Positions 52,469-60,453 of a DNA stretch of 64,000 bases are shown here, piece by piece (positions within the stretch are counted from its first letter, which is position 1; every line of letters starts with the position of its first letter). The notes under the pieces are model-generated. The model worked only from the letters and a program-made list of their open reading frames with translations. It was not told the DNA's origin and did no database searches. The stretch lies in contig JACKLI010000001.1 of the NCBI GenBank assembly GCA_024235995.1, forward strand, positions 186,001 to 250,000, in the 5' to 3' direction. The translations under genes were made by a program, and so were the position numbers. The stretch comes from Burkholderiaceae bacterium (GTDB lineage Bacteria > Pseudomonadota > Gammaproteobacteria > Burkholderiales > Burkholderiaceae_C).

Positions 52469-53110
52469 ATGAAATTAATAGCTACTGTGGCATCATCCAT
52501 GCGGGCCAGCTCTGTTTTTTTCTCAATAACCTTGCTGCTCGCCGGCTGCGCCCTGCCGCTGCCCGACAAGCCGGTGCGCCCCGCCGCCTATGACCTGGGC
52601 CCGCCGCTGGCCATGCCCGCGGCCAGCGGCAGCGGCGCGCCCCTGGCCTTCGAGCGGGTGCAGGCACCGGCGGCCATCGACACCAACGCCGTCATCTACC
52701 GGCTGCTGTACGCGGGCGGCGCGCAGCAGCCGCGCCCCTACGCCCAGGCGCGCTGGAGCATGCCGCCGGCCCAGCTGCTGGAGCAGCGCCTGCGCCAGGC
52801 GCTGACCGCCACCCACCCGGTGCTGGAGCCCGGCAGCGGCCTGGCCACCGTCGAGCTGCGCGCCGAACTGGACGAGTTCGACCAGGTGTTCAGCGCGCCC
52901 ACGGCCAGCGAGGGCGTGGTGCGCCTGCGCGTGACCGCCACGGCGCCGCTGGCGCGCCAGGGCCGCCTGCTGGGCCAGCGCAGCTTTGTGCAGCGCGTGC
53001 CCGCGCCCACGCCCGACGCGGAGGGCGGCGCGCAGGCGCTGCGCGAGGCCAGCGACGCGCTGGTGCGCGAGGTGGCGGCCTGGGTGGGCGCGCTGCCCGC
53101 GCCGCAATAA
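52469..53110 (+). CDS. PqiC-like ABC-transport auxiliary lipoprotein; signal peptide encoded by a dispersed repeat
   Basis: 213 residues. Signal peptide MKLIATVASSMRASSVFFSI plus LLLAGC with the lipid-modified Cys near residue 27. The mature part is the PqiC/DUF330-type fold (FERVQAPAAIDTNAVIYRLL, RWSMPPAQLLEQRLRQAL, SFVQRVPAPTPDAEGGAQAL), which anchors MCE transporters at the outer membrane. The first 20 or so codons coincide with a dispersed short repeat (52470-52531), so the export signal appears to derive from repeat DNA. Eight bases after the MCE gene. Confidence 0.88.
   Translation: MKLIATVASSMRASSVFFSITLLLAGCALPLPDKPVRPAAYDLGPPLAMPAASGSGAPLAFERVQAPAAIDTNAVIYRLLYAGGAQQPRPYAQARWSMPPAQLLEQRLRQALTATHPVLEPGSGLATVELRAELDEFDQVFSAPTASEGVVRLRVTATAPLARQGRLLGQRSFVQRVPAPTPDAEGGAQALREASDALVREVAAWVGALPAPQ
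52470..52531 (+). repeat. Dispersed short repeat encoding the lipoprotein signal peptide
   Basis: AAATTAATAGCTACTGTGGC, ATCATCCATGCGGGCCAGCT, then CTGTTTTTTTCTCAATA. The AATAGCT core, the GGGCCAGAGC-like block and the T-rich end are all in family order. The frame is open throughout and hydrophobic. Confidence 0.7.
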
Positions 53111-53126
53111 CCCGGAGCCCAGCGCC

Positions 53127-53624
53127 ATGTTCCAGCTCAGCGTCCCCTGGTGGGAGTTCATCGTCCGCGGCGTGGTGGTCTATCTGTTCCTGCTGGTGTT
53201 CCTGCGCCTGACGGGGCGCCGGCAGATCGGCCAGTACGACCCGTTCGACCTGGTGCTGCTGCTGATCCTGTCCAACGCGGTGCAGAACTCGATGAACGCG
53301 GGCGACAACTCGCTCATCGGCGGGCTGATCTCGGCGCTGACGCTGATCGGCTGCCACGTGCTGATCTCGCGCCTGGCCTGGTCCAGCCCGCGCCTGGCGC
53401 GCTGGCTGGACGGCAAGCCCCGCGTGCTGATCCGCGCCGGCCAGCTCGACCAGGCCGCCATGGGCGACGAGCGCCTAACGCCCGACGACGTGCACGCCGC
53501 GCTGCGCGCCGCCGGCTGCCTGCACACGCACGAGGTGGAGCGCGCCACCATCGAAACCAACGGCCAGATCACCGTGGTGCTGCGCAACCGCGCGTCGGCG
53601 CAGATGCCGCCGGGCGAGTCCTGA
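53127..53624 (+). CDS. DUF421/YetF-family membrane protein
   Basis: 165 residues: two or three helices (FIVRGVVVYLFLLVFLRLTG; PFDLVLLLILSNAVQNSMNA; SLIGGLISALTLIGCHVLIS) followed by a cytoplasmic domain (KPRVLIRAGQLDQAAMGDER) typical of the YetF family of unknown biochemical function. The conserved GRRQIGQYDPFD motif is present. Downstream of the lipid transporter by 16 bases; converges on the sensor kinase. Confidence 0.9.
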   Translation: MFQLSVPWWEFIVRGVVVYLFLLVFLRLTGRRQIGQYDPFDLVLLLILSNAVQNSMNAGDNSLIGGLISALTLIGCHVLISRLAWSSPRLARWLDGKPRVLIRAGQLDQAAMGDERLTPDDVHAALRAAGCLHTHEVERATIETNGQITVVLRNRASAQMPPGES

Positions 53625-53636
53625 GCCCAGGTTCTT

Positions 53637-55442
53637 TCACGCCGCAAAACACAGCCGCACGCGGCAGCCCCGGCCCGGCGCGCTGTCCAGCGTCAGCGCG
53701 GCGCCCAGTTGCTCGGCCTGCTCGCGCAGGCCCTGCAGGCCGAAGTGGCCGGCGCGCGGCGTCGCGGTATCGAAGCCCACGCCGTCGTCGGCCAGCTCCA
53801 GCCGCCAGCGCGCGGGCTCGTCGCTGTCGGGCGCGGGCACGTTCTCGGGCTGCAGCGTCAGCGTGAGCTGGCGCGCCTGGGCATGGCGCTCGGCGTTGCG
53901 CAGCGCCTCGCGCGCGATGGCCAGCACGGTGGCCGCGCGCTCGTCCACCAGTTCGGCGGCGGCCGGGTCGATGTCGGCCGTCACCGCCACGCCGCTGCGC
54001 TCGGCCAAGTGCTGCAGCAGTTGCTGCAGCTCGGGGCCCAGGCCGTTGTCGTGCACGCCGGCCGCGCGCATCTGGCCGATGGCCGCACGCGCCTCGGCCA
54101 GGCCGCTGGCGGCGGCCTGCTCGGCCGCGGCCAGCTCGGCGCTCCACTCGCCCTGGCTCCAGCGCGCGCCCAGCTTGCGCATCAGCCGGATCTGCGTCAG
54201 CAGCGCCATCAGCGAATGCGCCAGCGTGTCGTGCAGGCCGCGCGCCAGGCGCAGGCGCTCGCGCGTGACGGCGGCGTGGCGCGCGTCGCGCGCCAGCCGC
54301 TCGATGCGCGCGGTGCGCGCCGCCACGCGGGCGTCCAGCTCGCCGTTGAGCCGCGCCAGCGCGGCCTTCTCGGCCTGCAGGTGCTCGATCAGCTCGGCCA
54401 GCGCCTGGCCGATGGCATGCACCTCGTCGCGCCCGGCCGGCACCGCCACGCCGGCGCGCTGCCCGCCCTGCACCGCCCGCGCCTGCCGCGCCAGCGCGCG
54501 CAGCCGGCGCAGCGGCCGGTGCGCCACGCCCACCGCCACCAGCGCCGCCAGCAGGCCCATGCCCAGCACGCCCAGCAGCACGGCACGGCGCGTCTGGCGC
54601 GCGCGCGCCAGGGCGCTGGCGGCGTCCTCGCGCACCAGCAGCCGCCAGCCGGCGCCGGCGTGATCGACCGGCTGGCCCACCAGGTAGCGCCCGTGCTCGC
54701 CCGGGTCGGCCAGCGCCGCGCCCTCGCGCAACGCGGGCGGCCCGGCCAGCAGCCGCCCCTGCGCGTCCAGCAGCAGCAGCTCCAGAGGCGCGCCGCCGGC
54801 CAGGGCGCGCAGCCGCGCGTCCAGCTCGGCCTGCAGCCACAGCCAGGGCAGCTGCGCCACCAGCACGCCGGCCGGTGGCGCGCCGGCGCCGGCCAGCGGC
54901 ACCGTCAGCACCAGGGCGTCGTCCCCGCCGGCGGCGCGCGCGCGCTGCACGATGAGCTGCGGCGCGCGCAGCGCCTGCGCCATGCGGCCCTGCAGGGCCG
55001 CGGGCGGCGCGCCGTCCAGGCCGTCGGTGGCGGCCAGCAGCTGGCCCTGGGCGTCGCGCAGGCCGATCCAGCCCAGCACGGGCTGCGCGCGCTGCAGCGC
55101 CTGCAGGCGCTCGGCCAGGTCGGGCGCGGCGGCGCCGTCGTCCAGCCGCCATTGGGCGGCGCTGGCCTGCATGGCGGCCAGCAGCACCTGCACGCGCGCG
55201 GTCAGCGCGTCGGCGGCCTGGCCGGCGGTCTGGCCCAGGCGCGCCTGGGTGTCGGCGCGCATCTGGCGCGCCACGGCGGCGGCGGCCAGCTCGGCGGCCA
55301 CCAGCGCGGCGACGAGGACCAGCACGAACACCGCCCAGCCGACGGCGGCGGCGATGTGGCGGCGCGGGTCGAGCCGCCGCGCCAGCGGCTCGCGGGGCGC
55401 GCCTTCGGGCGGCGCGTGGGCTTGCGATAAGCTTGCTGTCAT
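53637..55442 (-). CDS. NarL-type sensor histidine kinase
   Basis: 601 residues from the ATG at 55442. N-terminal helix (IAAAVGWAVFVLVLVAALVA), a large periplasmic sensing region (about 60-280, cache-like with LGWIGLRDAQGQLLAATDGL), second helix (AVLLGVLGMGLLAALVAVGV), HAMP and coiled coil. The HisKA_3 phosphoacceptor is RLARGLHDTLAHSLMALLTQ (His in GLHD), followed by an HATPase domain with LADDGVGFD and GLQGLREQAEQLG. Partner regulator is divergently encoded. Stimulus unknown. Confidence 0.92.
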   Translation of the reverse strand: MTASLSQAHAPPEGAPREPLARRLDPRRHIAAAVGWAVFVLVLVAALVAAELAAAAVARQMRADTQARLGQTAGQAADALTARVQVLLAAMQASAAQWRLDDGAAAPDLAERLQALQRAQPVLGWIGLRDAQGQLLAATDGLDGAPPAALQGRMAQALRAPQLIVQRARAAGGDDALVLTVPLAGAGAPPAGVLVAQLPWLWLQAELDARLRALAGGAPLELLLLDAQGRLLAGPPALREGAALADPGEHGRYLVGQPVDHAGAGWRLLVREDAASALARARQTRRAVLLGVLGMGLLAALVAVGVAHRPLRRLRALARQARAVQGGQRAGVAVPAGRDEVHAIGQALAELIEHLQAEKAALARLNGELDARVAARTARIERLARDARHAAVTRERLRLARGLHDTLAHSLMALLTQIRLMRKLGARWSQGEWSAELAAAEQAAASGLAEARAAIGQMRAAGVHDNGLGPELQQLLQHLAERSGVAVTADIDPAAAELVDERAATVLAIAREALRNAERHAQARQLTLTLQPENVPAPDSDEPARWRLELADDGVGFDTATPRAGHFGLQGLREQAEQLGAALTLDSAPGRGCRVRLCFAA

Positions 55443-55505
55443 GCCATGCCAGGACCGAACCAGGGTGGATGCATTGTCGGCCAGCGGGCCGCGCCGGAGC
55501 TCCCC

Positions 55506-56204
55506 GTGAACGCGGCGCCGCTGCGCCTGCTGGTGGCCGACGACCAGCCCATCATCCGCCGCGGCCTGGCGCTGATGCTGGACGCCGAGGACGACATCGC
55601 GGTGGTGGGCCAGGCGGCCGACGGCCAGCAGGCACTGGAGCTGGCGCGCGCGCTGCGGCCCGACGTGGTGGTGATGGACCTGCAGATGCCGCGCCTGGGC
55701 GGCGTGGCGGCCACGCGCCAGCTGGCGGCCGAGCTGCCGCGCGTGCGCGTGGTGGTGCTGACCACCTTCGACGACGACGAGCTGGTGTACGAGGCGGTGC
55801 GCGCCGGCGCCCACGCCTACCTGCTGAAGGACGCCGCCGAGGCCGAGGTGCTGGAGACCGTGCGCGCCGTGCACCGCGGCGAGTCGCGCCTGTCGCCGGC
55901 GGTGGCGCGCAAGGTGCTGGAGCAGTTTCGCACCCTGGCGGCCAGCGCCCGCCACGCCGGCAGCCCGCCGCCCTACCCCGGCGCCGCCCACGTGCCCACG
56001 CCGCCCGCGCTGGACGAGCCGCTGTCGGACAAGGAGGAGCGCGTGCTGGCCCTGCTGGCCGACGGCCTGTCCAACCGGCAGATCGCCGAGCGGGTGTTCC
56101 TGGCCGAGGGCACGGTGAAGAACTACGTCAGCCGCATCATGGACAAGCTGCACGCGCGCAACCGCATCGAGCTGGCGGTGCTGGCCCAGACCCGGCGCGG
56201 CTGA
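55506..56204 (+). CDS. LuxR/NarL-type response regulator
   Basis: 232 residues from a GTG at 55506 that has a GGAG ribosome-binding site; an upstream ATG (55446) would add 20 unusual residues. Receiver domain LRLLVADDQPIIRRGLALML with phospho-acceptor Asp in VVVMDLQMPRLGG and KDAAEAEVLETV; C-terminal LuxR helix-turn-helix DKEERVLALLADGLSNRQIA, then VKNYVSRIMDKLHARNR. Partner of the divergent histidine kinase. Likely controls its own region and possibly the downstream PHB genes, but nothing proves this. Confidence 0.93.
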   Translation: MNAAPLRLLVADDQPIIRRGLALMLDAEDDIAVVGQAADGQQALELARALRPDVVVMDLQMPRLGGVAATRQLAAELPRVRVVVLTTFDDDELVYEAVRAGAHAYLLKDAAEAEVLETVRAVHRGESRLSPAVARKVLEQFRTLAASARHAGSPPPYPGAAHVPTPPALDEPLSDKEERVLALLADGLSNRQIAERVFLAEGTVKNYVSRIMDKLHARNRIELAVLAQTRRG

Positions 56205-56209
56205 GGCCC

Positions 56210-57025
56210 CTACTGCATGAACCAGCCGTGGCTGACCACCAGCGACTGGCCGGTGAGCGCGTTGCTGGGCCAGGCGGCGAAGGTGAGCGCGGCCTGCGCC
56301 ACGTCGTCGGTGGTGGTGAACTCGCCGTCGACGGTGTCCTTGAGCATCACGGTCTTGATGACCTCGTCCTCGCTGATGTGCAGCTCGGCCGCCTGCTCGG
56401 GGATCTGCTTTTCGACCAGCGGCGTGCGCACGAAGCCCGGGCAGATGACGTTGGCGCGGATGTTGTGCGCCGCGCCTTCCTTGGCGATGACCTTGGCCAG
56501 GCCTTCCAGGCCGTGCTTGGCCGTGACGTAGGGGCTCTTGAGCTTGGAGGCCTCCTTGGAGTGCACCGAGCCCATGAAGATGATGCAGCCGCCGCGGCCC
56601 GAGGCGATCATCTGCCGCACCGCCGCGCGCGAGGTGAGGAAGCCGCCGTCCAGGTGCACGGCCAGCAGCTTCTTCCAGTCGGCGAACTTGAAGTCCTCGA
56701 TCGGCGCGACGATCTGGATGCCGGCGTTGCTGACCACGATGTCAACCGCGCCCAGTGTCTTTTGCACCTGCGCGAAGCCGGCGTCCACCGCGGCCTCGTC
56801 GGTCACGTCCATCACGATGGCCAGGGTCTTGACGCCCTTGGCGGCGATGGCGTCGGCGGCGGCCTGCGCGTCGGCCAGTTTCAGGTCGGCGATGACGACG
56901 TTGGCGCCGGCGTCGGCGTAGACCTCGGCGATGCGCTTGCCCAGGCCGCTGGCGGCGCCGGTGACGAGGGCTGTCTTGCCCTTGAGGCTGAGGGTGGTGC
57001 TGGCCTGGACTTGGGGGTTGCTCAT
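56210..57025 (-). CDS. 3-hydroxybutyrate dehydrogenase
   Basis: Short-chain dehydrogenase, 271 residues from the ATG at 57025. NAD-binding TALVTGAASGLGKRIAEVYA (about 18-37), NAG motif IVVSNAGIQIVAPIEDF, catalytic Ser/Tyr/Lys in GSVHSKEASKLKSPYVTAKH, and the C-terminal SHGWFMQ typical of D-3-hydroxybutyrate dehydrogenases. Oxidises 3-hydroxybutyrate from polyhydroxybutyrate to acetoacetate. Last of the patatin-adc-dehydrogenase unit; a dispersed repeat separates it from adc. Confidence 0.92.
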   Translation of the reverse strand: MSNPQVQASTTLSLKGKTALVTGAASGLGKRIAEVYADAGANVVIADLKLADAQAAADAIAAKGVKTLAIVMDVTDEAAVDAGFAQVQKTLGAVDIVVSNAGIQIVAPIEDFKFADWKKLLAVHLDGGFLTSRAAVRQMIASGRGGCIIFMGSVHSKEASKLKSPYVTAKHGLEGLAKVIAKEGAAHNIRANVICPGFVRTPLVEKQIPEQAAELHISEDEVIKTVMLKDTVDGEFTTTDDVAQAALTFAAWPSNALTGQSLVVSHGWFMQ

Positions 57026-57070
57026 GATGATGCTCCGGTAGGTTTTTAAATGAAAGGGGTCGTTGGCGGG

Positions 57071-57104
57071 CGCCAATCAAGCGCCACAAGCTATTAAATT
57101 GATA
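57071..57104 (-). repeat. Dispersed short repeat (half copy) between adc and the hydroxybutyrate dehydrogenase gene
   Basis: On the minus strand TATCAATTTAATAGCTTGTG then GCGCTTGATTGGC. It has the 5' AT-rich part and core but a reduced 3' block. It starts right after the adc stop codon. Confidence 0.75.
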
Positions 57105-57875
57105 CTACTTCGCATGCTTGCGCGCCGCGGTGCCGTCGGCCAGGTAGTCGTGCACCACCTCGCCCAGGCCCAGCGTCAGGTCGGTCAGGATGTGCACCGC
57201 GCCCACCACCTCCAGCACCGGCAGGCGCGCCACGGGGGCCAGCGCGTGCTCGAACAATTGCAGCGCGGCCGGGCCTTCCCAGGCGCCCTTCACGGTCACG
57301 TCCTGGCAGTGGTAGCGCACCAGCTCGCACACGCGCGGCGTGCAGTCCACGTGCGGCATGATCTTGAGCAGGTAGTTGGCGCCGGTCACCGCGGCCAGCG
57401 CCTGGTCGTGGTCGAACGGGCGGTGCTTGTAGCCCATGGTGCCGGTGGCCACGCGGATGTCGCCGTAGTCCAGCGTGCCCACCAGCACGTCCTTGTCCAC
57501 GCGCAGGCTGGGGCCGGCCAGCTTCTTGGGAAAGCCCCAGATCTCGCGCCCGCCGGCAATCGGCGCGTCGTCGTTGAGGAACATGTTGTGCGAGTAGGTG
57601 CCGGGCGCGCCGTTGAAGCTGACCGGGATCACCTGGCCCGACTCGGTGTAGTCGCCAAAGCCGGTGGAGTCGGGCATGCGGATGAACTCCATCTTGACGA
57701 TGGCGCCGGGCGCGGGCTTGAGCGGCGCGGGCACCACGGCATCGAGCAGCGCGGGGTCGGTGCGGTAGCTGATGACCATGAACTCGCGGTTGACGAAGCG
57801 GTAGGGCCCGCGCGGGTAGATCGGGCTGGTCAGCGGCATGGCCCAGGCCTGGGCGCGAACGTCGTGCTGATTCAT
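57105..57875 (-). CDS. adc: Acetoacetate decarboxylase
   Basis: 256 residues, converts acetoacetate to acetone and CO2 through a Schiff-base lysine. The motif GGREIWGFPKKLAGPSL holds the catalytic Lys pair; REFMVISYRTDPALLDAVVP and YKHRPFDHDQALAAV are also family-typical. ATG at 57875 overlaps the patatin stop (ATGA). The set patatin / decarboxylase / 3-hydroxybutyrate dehydrogenase is a recurring polyhydroxybutyrate-linked cluster. Confidence 0.93.
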   Translation of the reverse strand: MNQHDVRAQAWAMPLTSPIYPRGPYRFVNREFMVISYRTDPALLDAVVPAPLKPAPGAIVKMEFIRMPDSTGFGDYTESGQVIPVSFNGAPGTYSHNMFLNDDAPIAGGREIWGFPKKLAGPSLRVDKDVLVGTLDYGDIRVATGTMGYKHRPFDHDQALAAVTGANYLLKIMPHVDCTPRVCELVRYHCQDVTVKGAWEGPAALQLFEHALAPVARLPVLEVVGAVHILTDLTLGLGEVVHDYLADGTAARKHAK

Positions 57876-59044
57876 GACGGGTTTTCCTTGGAAGTGACGG
57901 CAGGAGGGTGGCGCGGCATGGGCGCGTCGGGGTGCGCATCGAGCACGCGAAACTCGCCCGGCCGCGGCGCGCCCTGGCGGCCCAGCAGCTGCAGCGCGGC
58001 GCCCATGTCGGCGCCGCCGGCCTGCCAGTGCTCGGTCATGGACAGGTGGGAGAACTCGTAGTCCTTGGTCTGGGTCTCGCTGTCCTTGCGCCGATGGATC
58101 ACGTGCACCAGGGTGACGGGCGCGTCCAGCGTGCCCGCCAGCAAGGCCTGCACCTCGGCGCTGGCGCGCCGGGCCTTGGGCAGCAACGCCGCCAGGCGGC
58201 GCAGCCGCGCGTGCAGCTGATGGCGCGCGCGCACCTCGTCGCTGACCAGCCGGGTGCGGCTGGAAAAGCGGATGTCCTTCTCGCGCTCGGCCGCGTCGGC
58301 CAGGGTCTGCGGCACGCGGCCGCGGGCGCGAAACAGGTCGATCTGGAACACCGTGACCGGCCGCGCGGCGCCGGCCGGCAGCTGGTCCATCACATAAGCC
58401 AGCGGGGTGTTGGACACCAGGCCGCCGTCCCAGTAGAAATGCTCGCCGATGGGCACGGCGCCAAAGCCCGGCGGCAGCGCGCCGCTGGCCATCACGTGCT
58501 CGGGGCCGATGCGCTCGCGCCGGTTGTCGAAGTAGGTGAAGTTGCCGCTTTGCACGTCCACCGCGCCGACCGAAAAGCGCATGGGGCCCTGGTTGAGCAG
58601 CTCGAAGTCCACCAGCTCCAGCAGCGTATCGCGCAGCGGCGCGGTGTCGTACCAGCTGGCGGGCGGCTGCGGCCACCAGGCCAGCGGCGGGCGCGGCGCA
58701 AAAAAGCCCGGCACGCCCACCATCGCGCCCCACAGGGCCATGGCGTTGTCCCACCAGCCGCGCACCGGCGCCACCCACTCGGCCTGCGGGCGCAGCGGCA
58801 GCGCCAGGCTGACGCGCTCCCAGAAGGCACGCAGGCGCTCCACGCGCCGCCCCGGCGGGTTGCCGGCGATCAGCGCCGCGTTGATCGCGCCGATGGAAAT
58901 GCCCGCCACCCAGTCCAGCGCCTGCGCGCGCAGCGCCAGCGCCTCGTAGGCGCCAGCCTGGTACGCGCCCAGCGCGCCGCCACCCTGCAGCACCAGGGCG
59001 GCGAGGGGGGCGTTCGATGAGCGGGGGCTTGCGGCATGCGGCAT
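57872..59044 (-). CDS. Patatin-like phospholipase/esterase
   Basis: 390 residues. Patatin motifs: oxyanion loop LVLQGGGALGAYQAGAYEAL, nucleophile elbow GISIG (Ser about 50), and catalytic Asp in FYWDGGLVSNTPL. The C-terminal region (about 280-380) is of the DUF3734 type seen in patatins next to polyhydroxybutyrate genes. May mobilise storage lipid or polymer; substrate not determined. No signal peptide. Starts eight bases after the secreted protein gene that precedes it. Confidence 0.92.
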   Translation of the reverse strand: MPHAASPRSSNAPLAALVLQGGGALGAYQAGAYEALALRAQALDWVAGISIGAINAALIAGNPPGRRVERLRAFWERVSLALPLRPQAEWVAPVRGWWDNAMALWGAMVGVPGFFAPRPPLAWWPQPPASWYDTAPLRDTLLELVDFELLNQGPMRFSVGAVDVQSGNFTYFDNRRERIGPEHVMASGALPPGFGAVPIGEHFYWDGGLVSNTPLAYVMDQLPAGAARPVTVFQIDLFRARGRVPQTLADAAEREKDIRFSSRTRLVSDEVRARHQLHARLRRLAALLPKARRASAEVQALLAGTLDAPVTLVHVIHRRKDSETQTKDYEFSHLSMTEHWQAGGADMGAALQLLGRQGAPRPGEFRVLDAHPDAPMPRHPPAVTSKENPS

Positions 59045-59051
59045 GAAGGGC

Positions 59052-59552
59052 TCAGCTCATCCAGTGGAAGTTGGCGTCCATGCCCTTGGGGCCGATGTGG
59101 ATCTCCCGCGTCAGGGTGTCGCCCTTGTACGCGGCGGTGACGCGGTAGTCGCCCTGGGGCAGCTGCACGTAGGTCATCGGGCCGGCGTCCTTCAGGCGCA
59201 GCACGGCGCGGCCGCCGTGGTCGAAGATCTTCAGCTTCACGTCGGCGACGAACTCGTTGCTGGACTTGTCGGAAAACGTCAGGCGCAGCGGCCAGTGGCG
59301 CGCGTCCTTGTGCATGCGCTCCTCGCTCAGCTGGCCGACGCCGCCGTTGAGGTAGGTGGTGCCGGGCACGACGTCGAACATCGTCACGTCCTCGTCGACC
59401 ACCACGGGCTTGCTGGCCTGCGTGGCCTTGGCTGGCGCGGTGGCGGCGGGCGCGGCGGCCCAGGCGGGGGCGGCCAGCGTGCCGCCCAGCGCCAGGGCGG
59501 CCAGCGCCACGGCCGTGCGCAGGCCGGTGCGTTGGAGGGTGGGTGTGTTCAT
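59052..59552 (-). CDS. Secreted protein with carboxypeptidase-regulatory-like fold, unknown function
   Basis: 166 residues from the ATG at 59552, which has GGAG six bases upstream; an ATG six codons earlier is possible. Signal peptide (TAVALAALALGGTLAAPAWA, cleavage near residue 35). The mature part contains VTMFDVVPGTTYLNGGVGQL and MTYVQLPQGDYRVTAAYKGD, a beta-sandwich of the carboxypeptidase-regulatory or transthyretin-like kind. Co-oriented with and just upstream of the patatin gene, so it may belong to that unit. Confidence 0.75.
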   Translation of the reverse strand: MNTPTLQRTGLRTAVALAALALGGTLAAPAWAAAPAATAPAKATQASKPVVVDEDVTMFDVVPGTTYLNGGVGQLSEERMHKDARHWPLRLTFSDKSSNEFVADVKLKIFDHGGRAVLRLKDAGPMTYVQLPQGDYRVTAAYKGDTLTREIHIGPKGMDANFHWMS

Positions 59553-59717
59553 GATGGGCTCCATGTTCATCGGCGCTCTTCGGGGATGCCTGCGAAGAAC
59601 CGTTGAGATGACAAGCTGTCATCAGGCATGGGGCCCACTCTAGGCGCCTGGGCGGCGCGTGCACAGTGCCGGTCGTCACGACTTGCCCGTGACCGGCGTC
59701 ACACCCTCGGCGCTGGG

Positions 59718-59883
59718 TCAGAAGGTGTGAATGAATCCGGCGTGCCCGAGCAGACCGCCCCAACGTGGCCGATCAAGGCGCAAAGCGCAGACGTAGCTCG
59801 GGCTACGGCGAGCATTTGCAACACCGAGCGGGCGCGTTTGGGCGGGATGAGCGGGCATGGCGGGTTCGTTCGCACCTTCTCAG
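59718..59883 (-). repeat. 166-bp element, copy B (downstream of the MaoC gene)
   Basis: On the minus strand it begins CTGAGAAGGTGCGAACGAAC, where TGA is the stop of the MaoC-domain gene, and ends GGATTCATTCACACCTTCTG. About nine differences from copy A over 166 bases by eye. Same relation to a gene's stop codon as copy A. Confidence 0.9.
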
Positions 59884-60362
59884 CCGGCGGCCGGCGTGCG
59901 GCGGCGGAACATGCCGTAGCCGTCCATCATCAGCACCTGCTCGCCGCGCTGGTTGAACATCTCCCACTGCGTGCGCACCAGGCCGACGTCGGGGCGCGAC
60001 TTCATCGGCCGCGTCTCGGTCACGCGCTGACGCAGCGTGAGCGTGTCGCCGGGGAACACGGGCTTGAGCCACTGCAGCTTTTCCAGGCCGGGCGAGCCCA
60101 GGCTGGACGACTCGAGCAGGAAGTTGCGCACCATCAGGCCCATGGCCATGCTGCAGGTGTGCCAGCCGCTGGTGGCCAGCCGGCCGAAGATCGACTGCGC
60201 GGCGGCCTCGTCGTCCAGGTGGAAGGGCTGCGGGTCGTAGCGGCCGGCAAAGGCCAGCGCCTCCTCGCGCTCGACGGTGACGCTGCCCAGCTCGATGGTC
60301 TGGCCGGCGTGCAGGTCTTCCCAGTAGTACTTGATGGTCTTGTTGGCCTTGGCTTGCGACAT
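59880..60362 (-). CDS. MaoC-domain dehydratase
   Basis: 160-residue hot-dog-fold protein. Hydratase-2 motif: FAGRYDPQPFHLDDEAAAQS with the Asp and His pair, followed by ATSGWHTCSMAMGLMVRNFL. Such proteins hydrate 2-enoyl-CoA, often supplying (R)-3-hydroxyacyl-CoA for polyhydroxyalkanoate. The ATG at 60362 is preferred; another (60374) is four codons upstream. The stop codon lies in the 166-bp element. Divergent from the isomerase gene with 91 bases between starts. Confidence 0.9.
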   Translation of the reverse strand: MSQAKANKTIKYYWEDLHAGQTIELGSVTVEREEALAFAGRYDPQPFHLDDEAAAQSIFGRLATSGWHTCSMAMGLMVRNFLLESSSLGSPGLEKLQWLKPVFPGDTLTLRQRVTETRPMKSRPDVGLVRTQWEMFNQRGEQVLMMDGYGMFRRRTPAAG

Positions 60363-60453
60363 GTTGGTTTCCATGAAAAATCGGCAGCGGCCCCGCCGCT
60401 CGCGCGCGCGGCCGCTCTCTGCTACAACAGGCCCATTATTCGCAAGGTACGCC

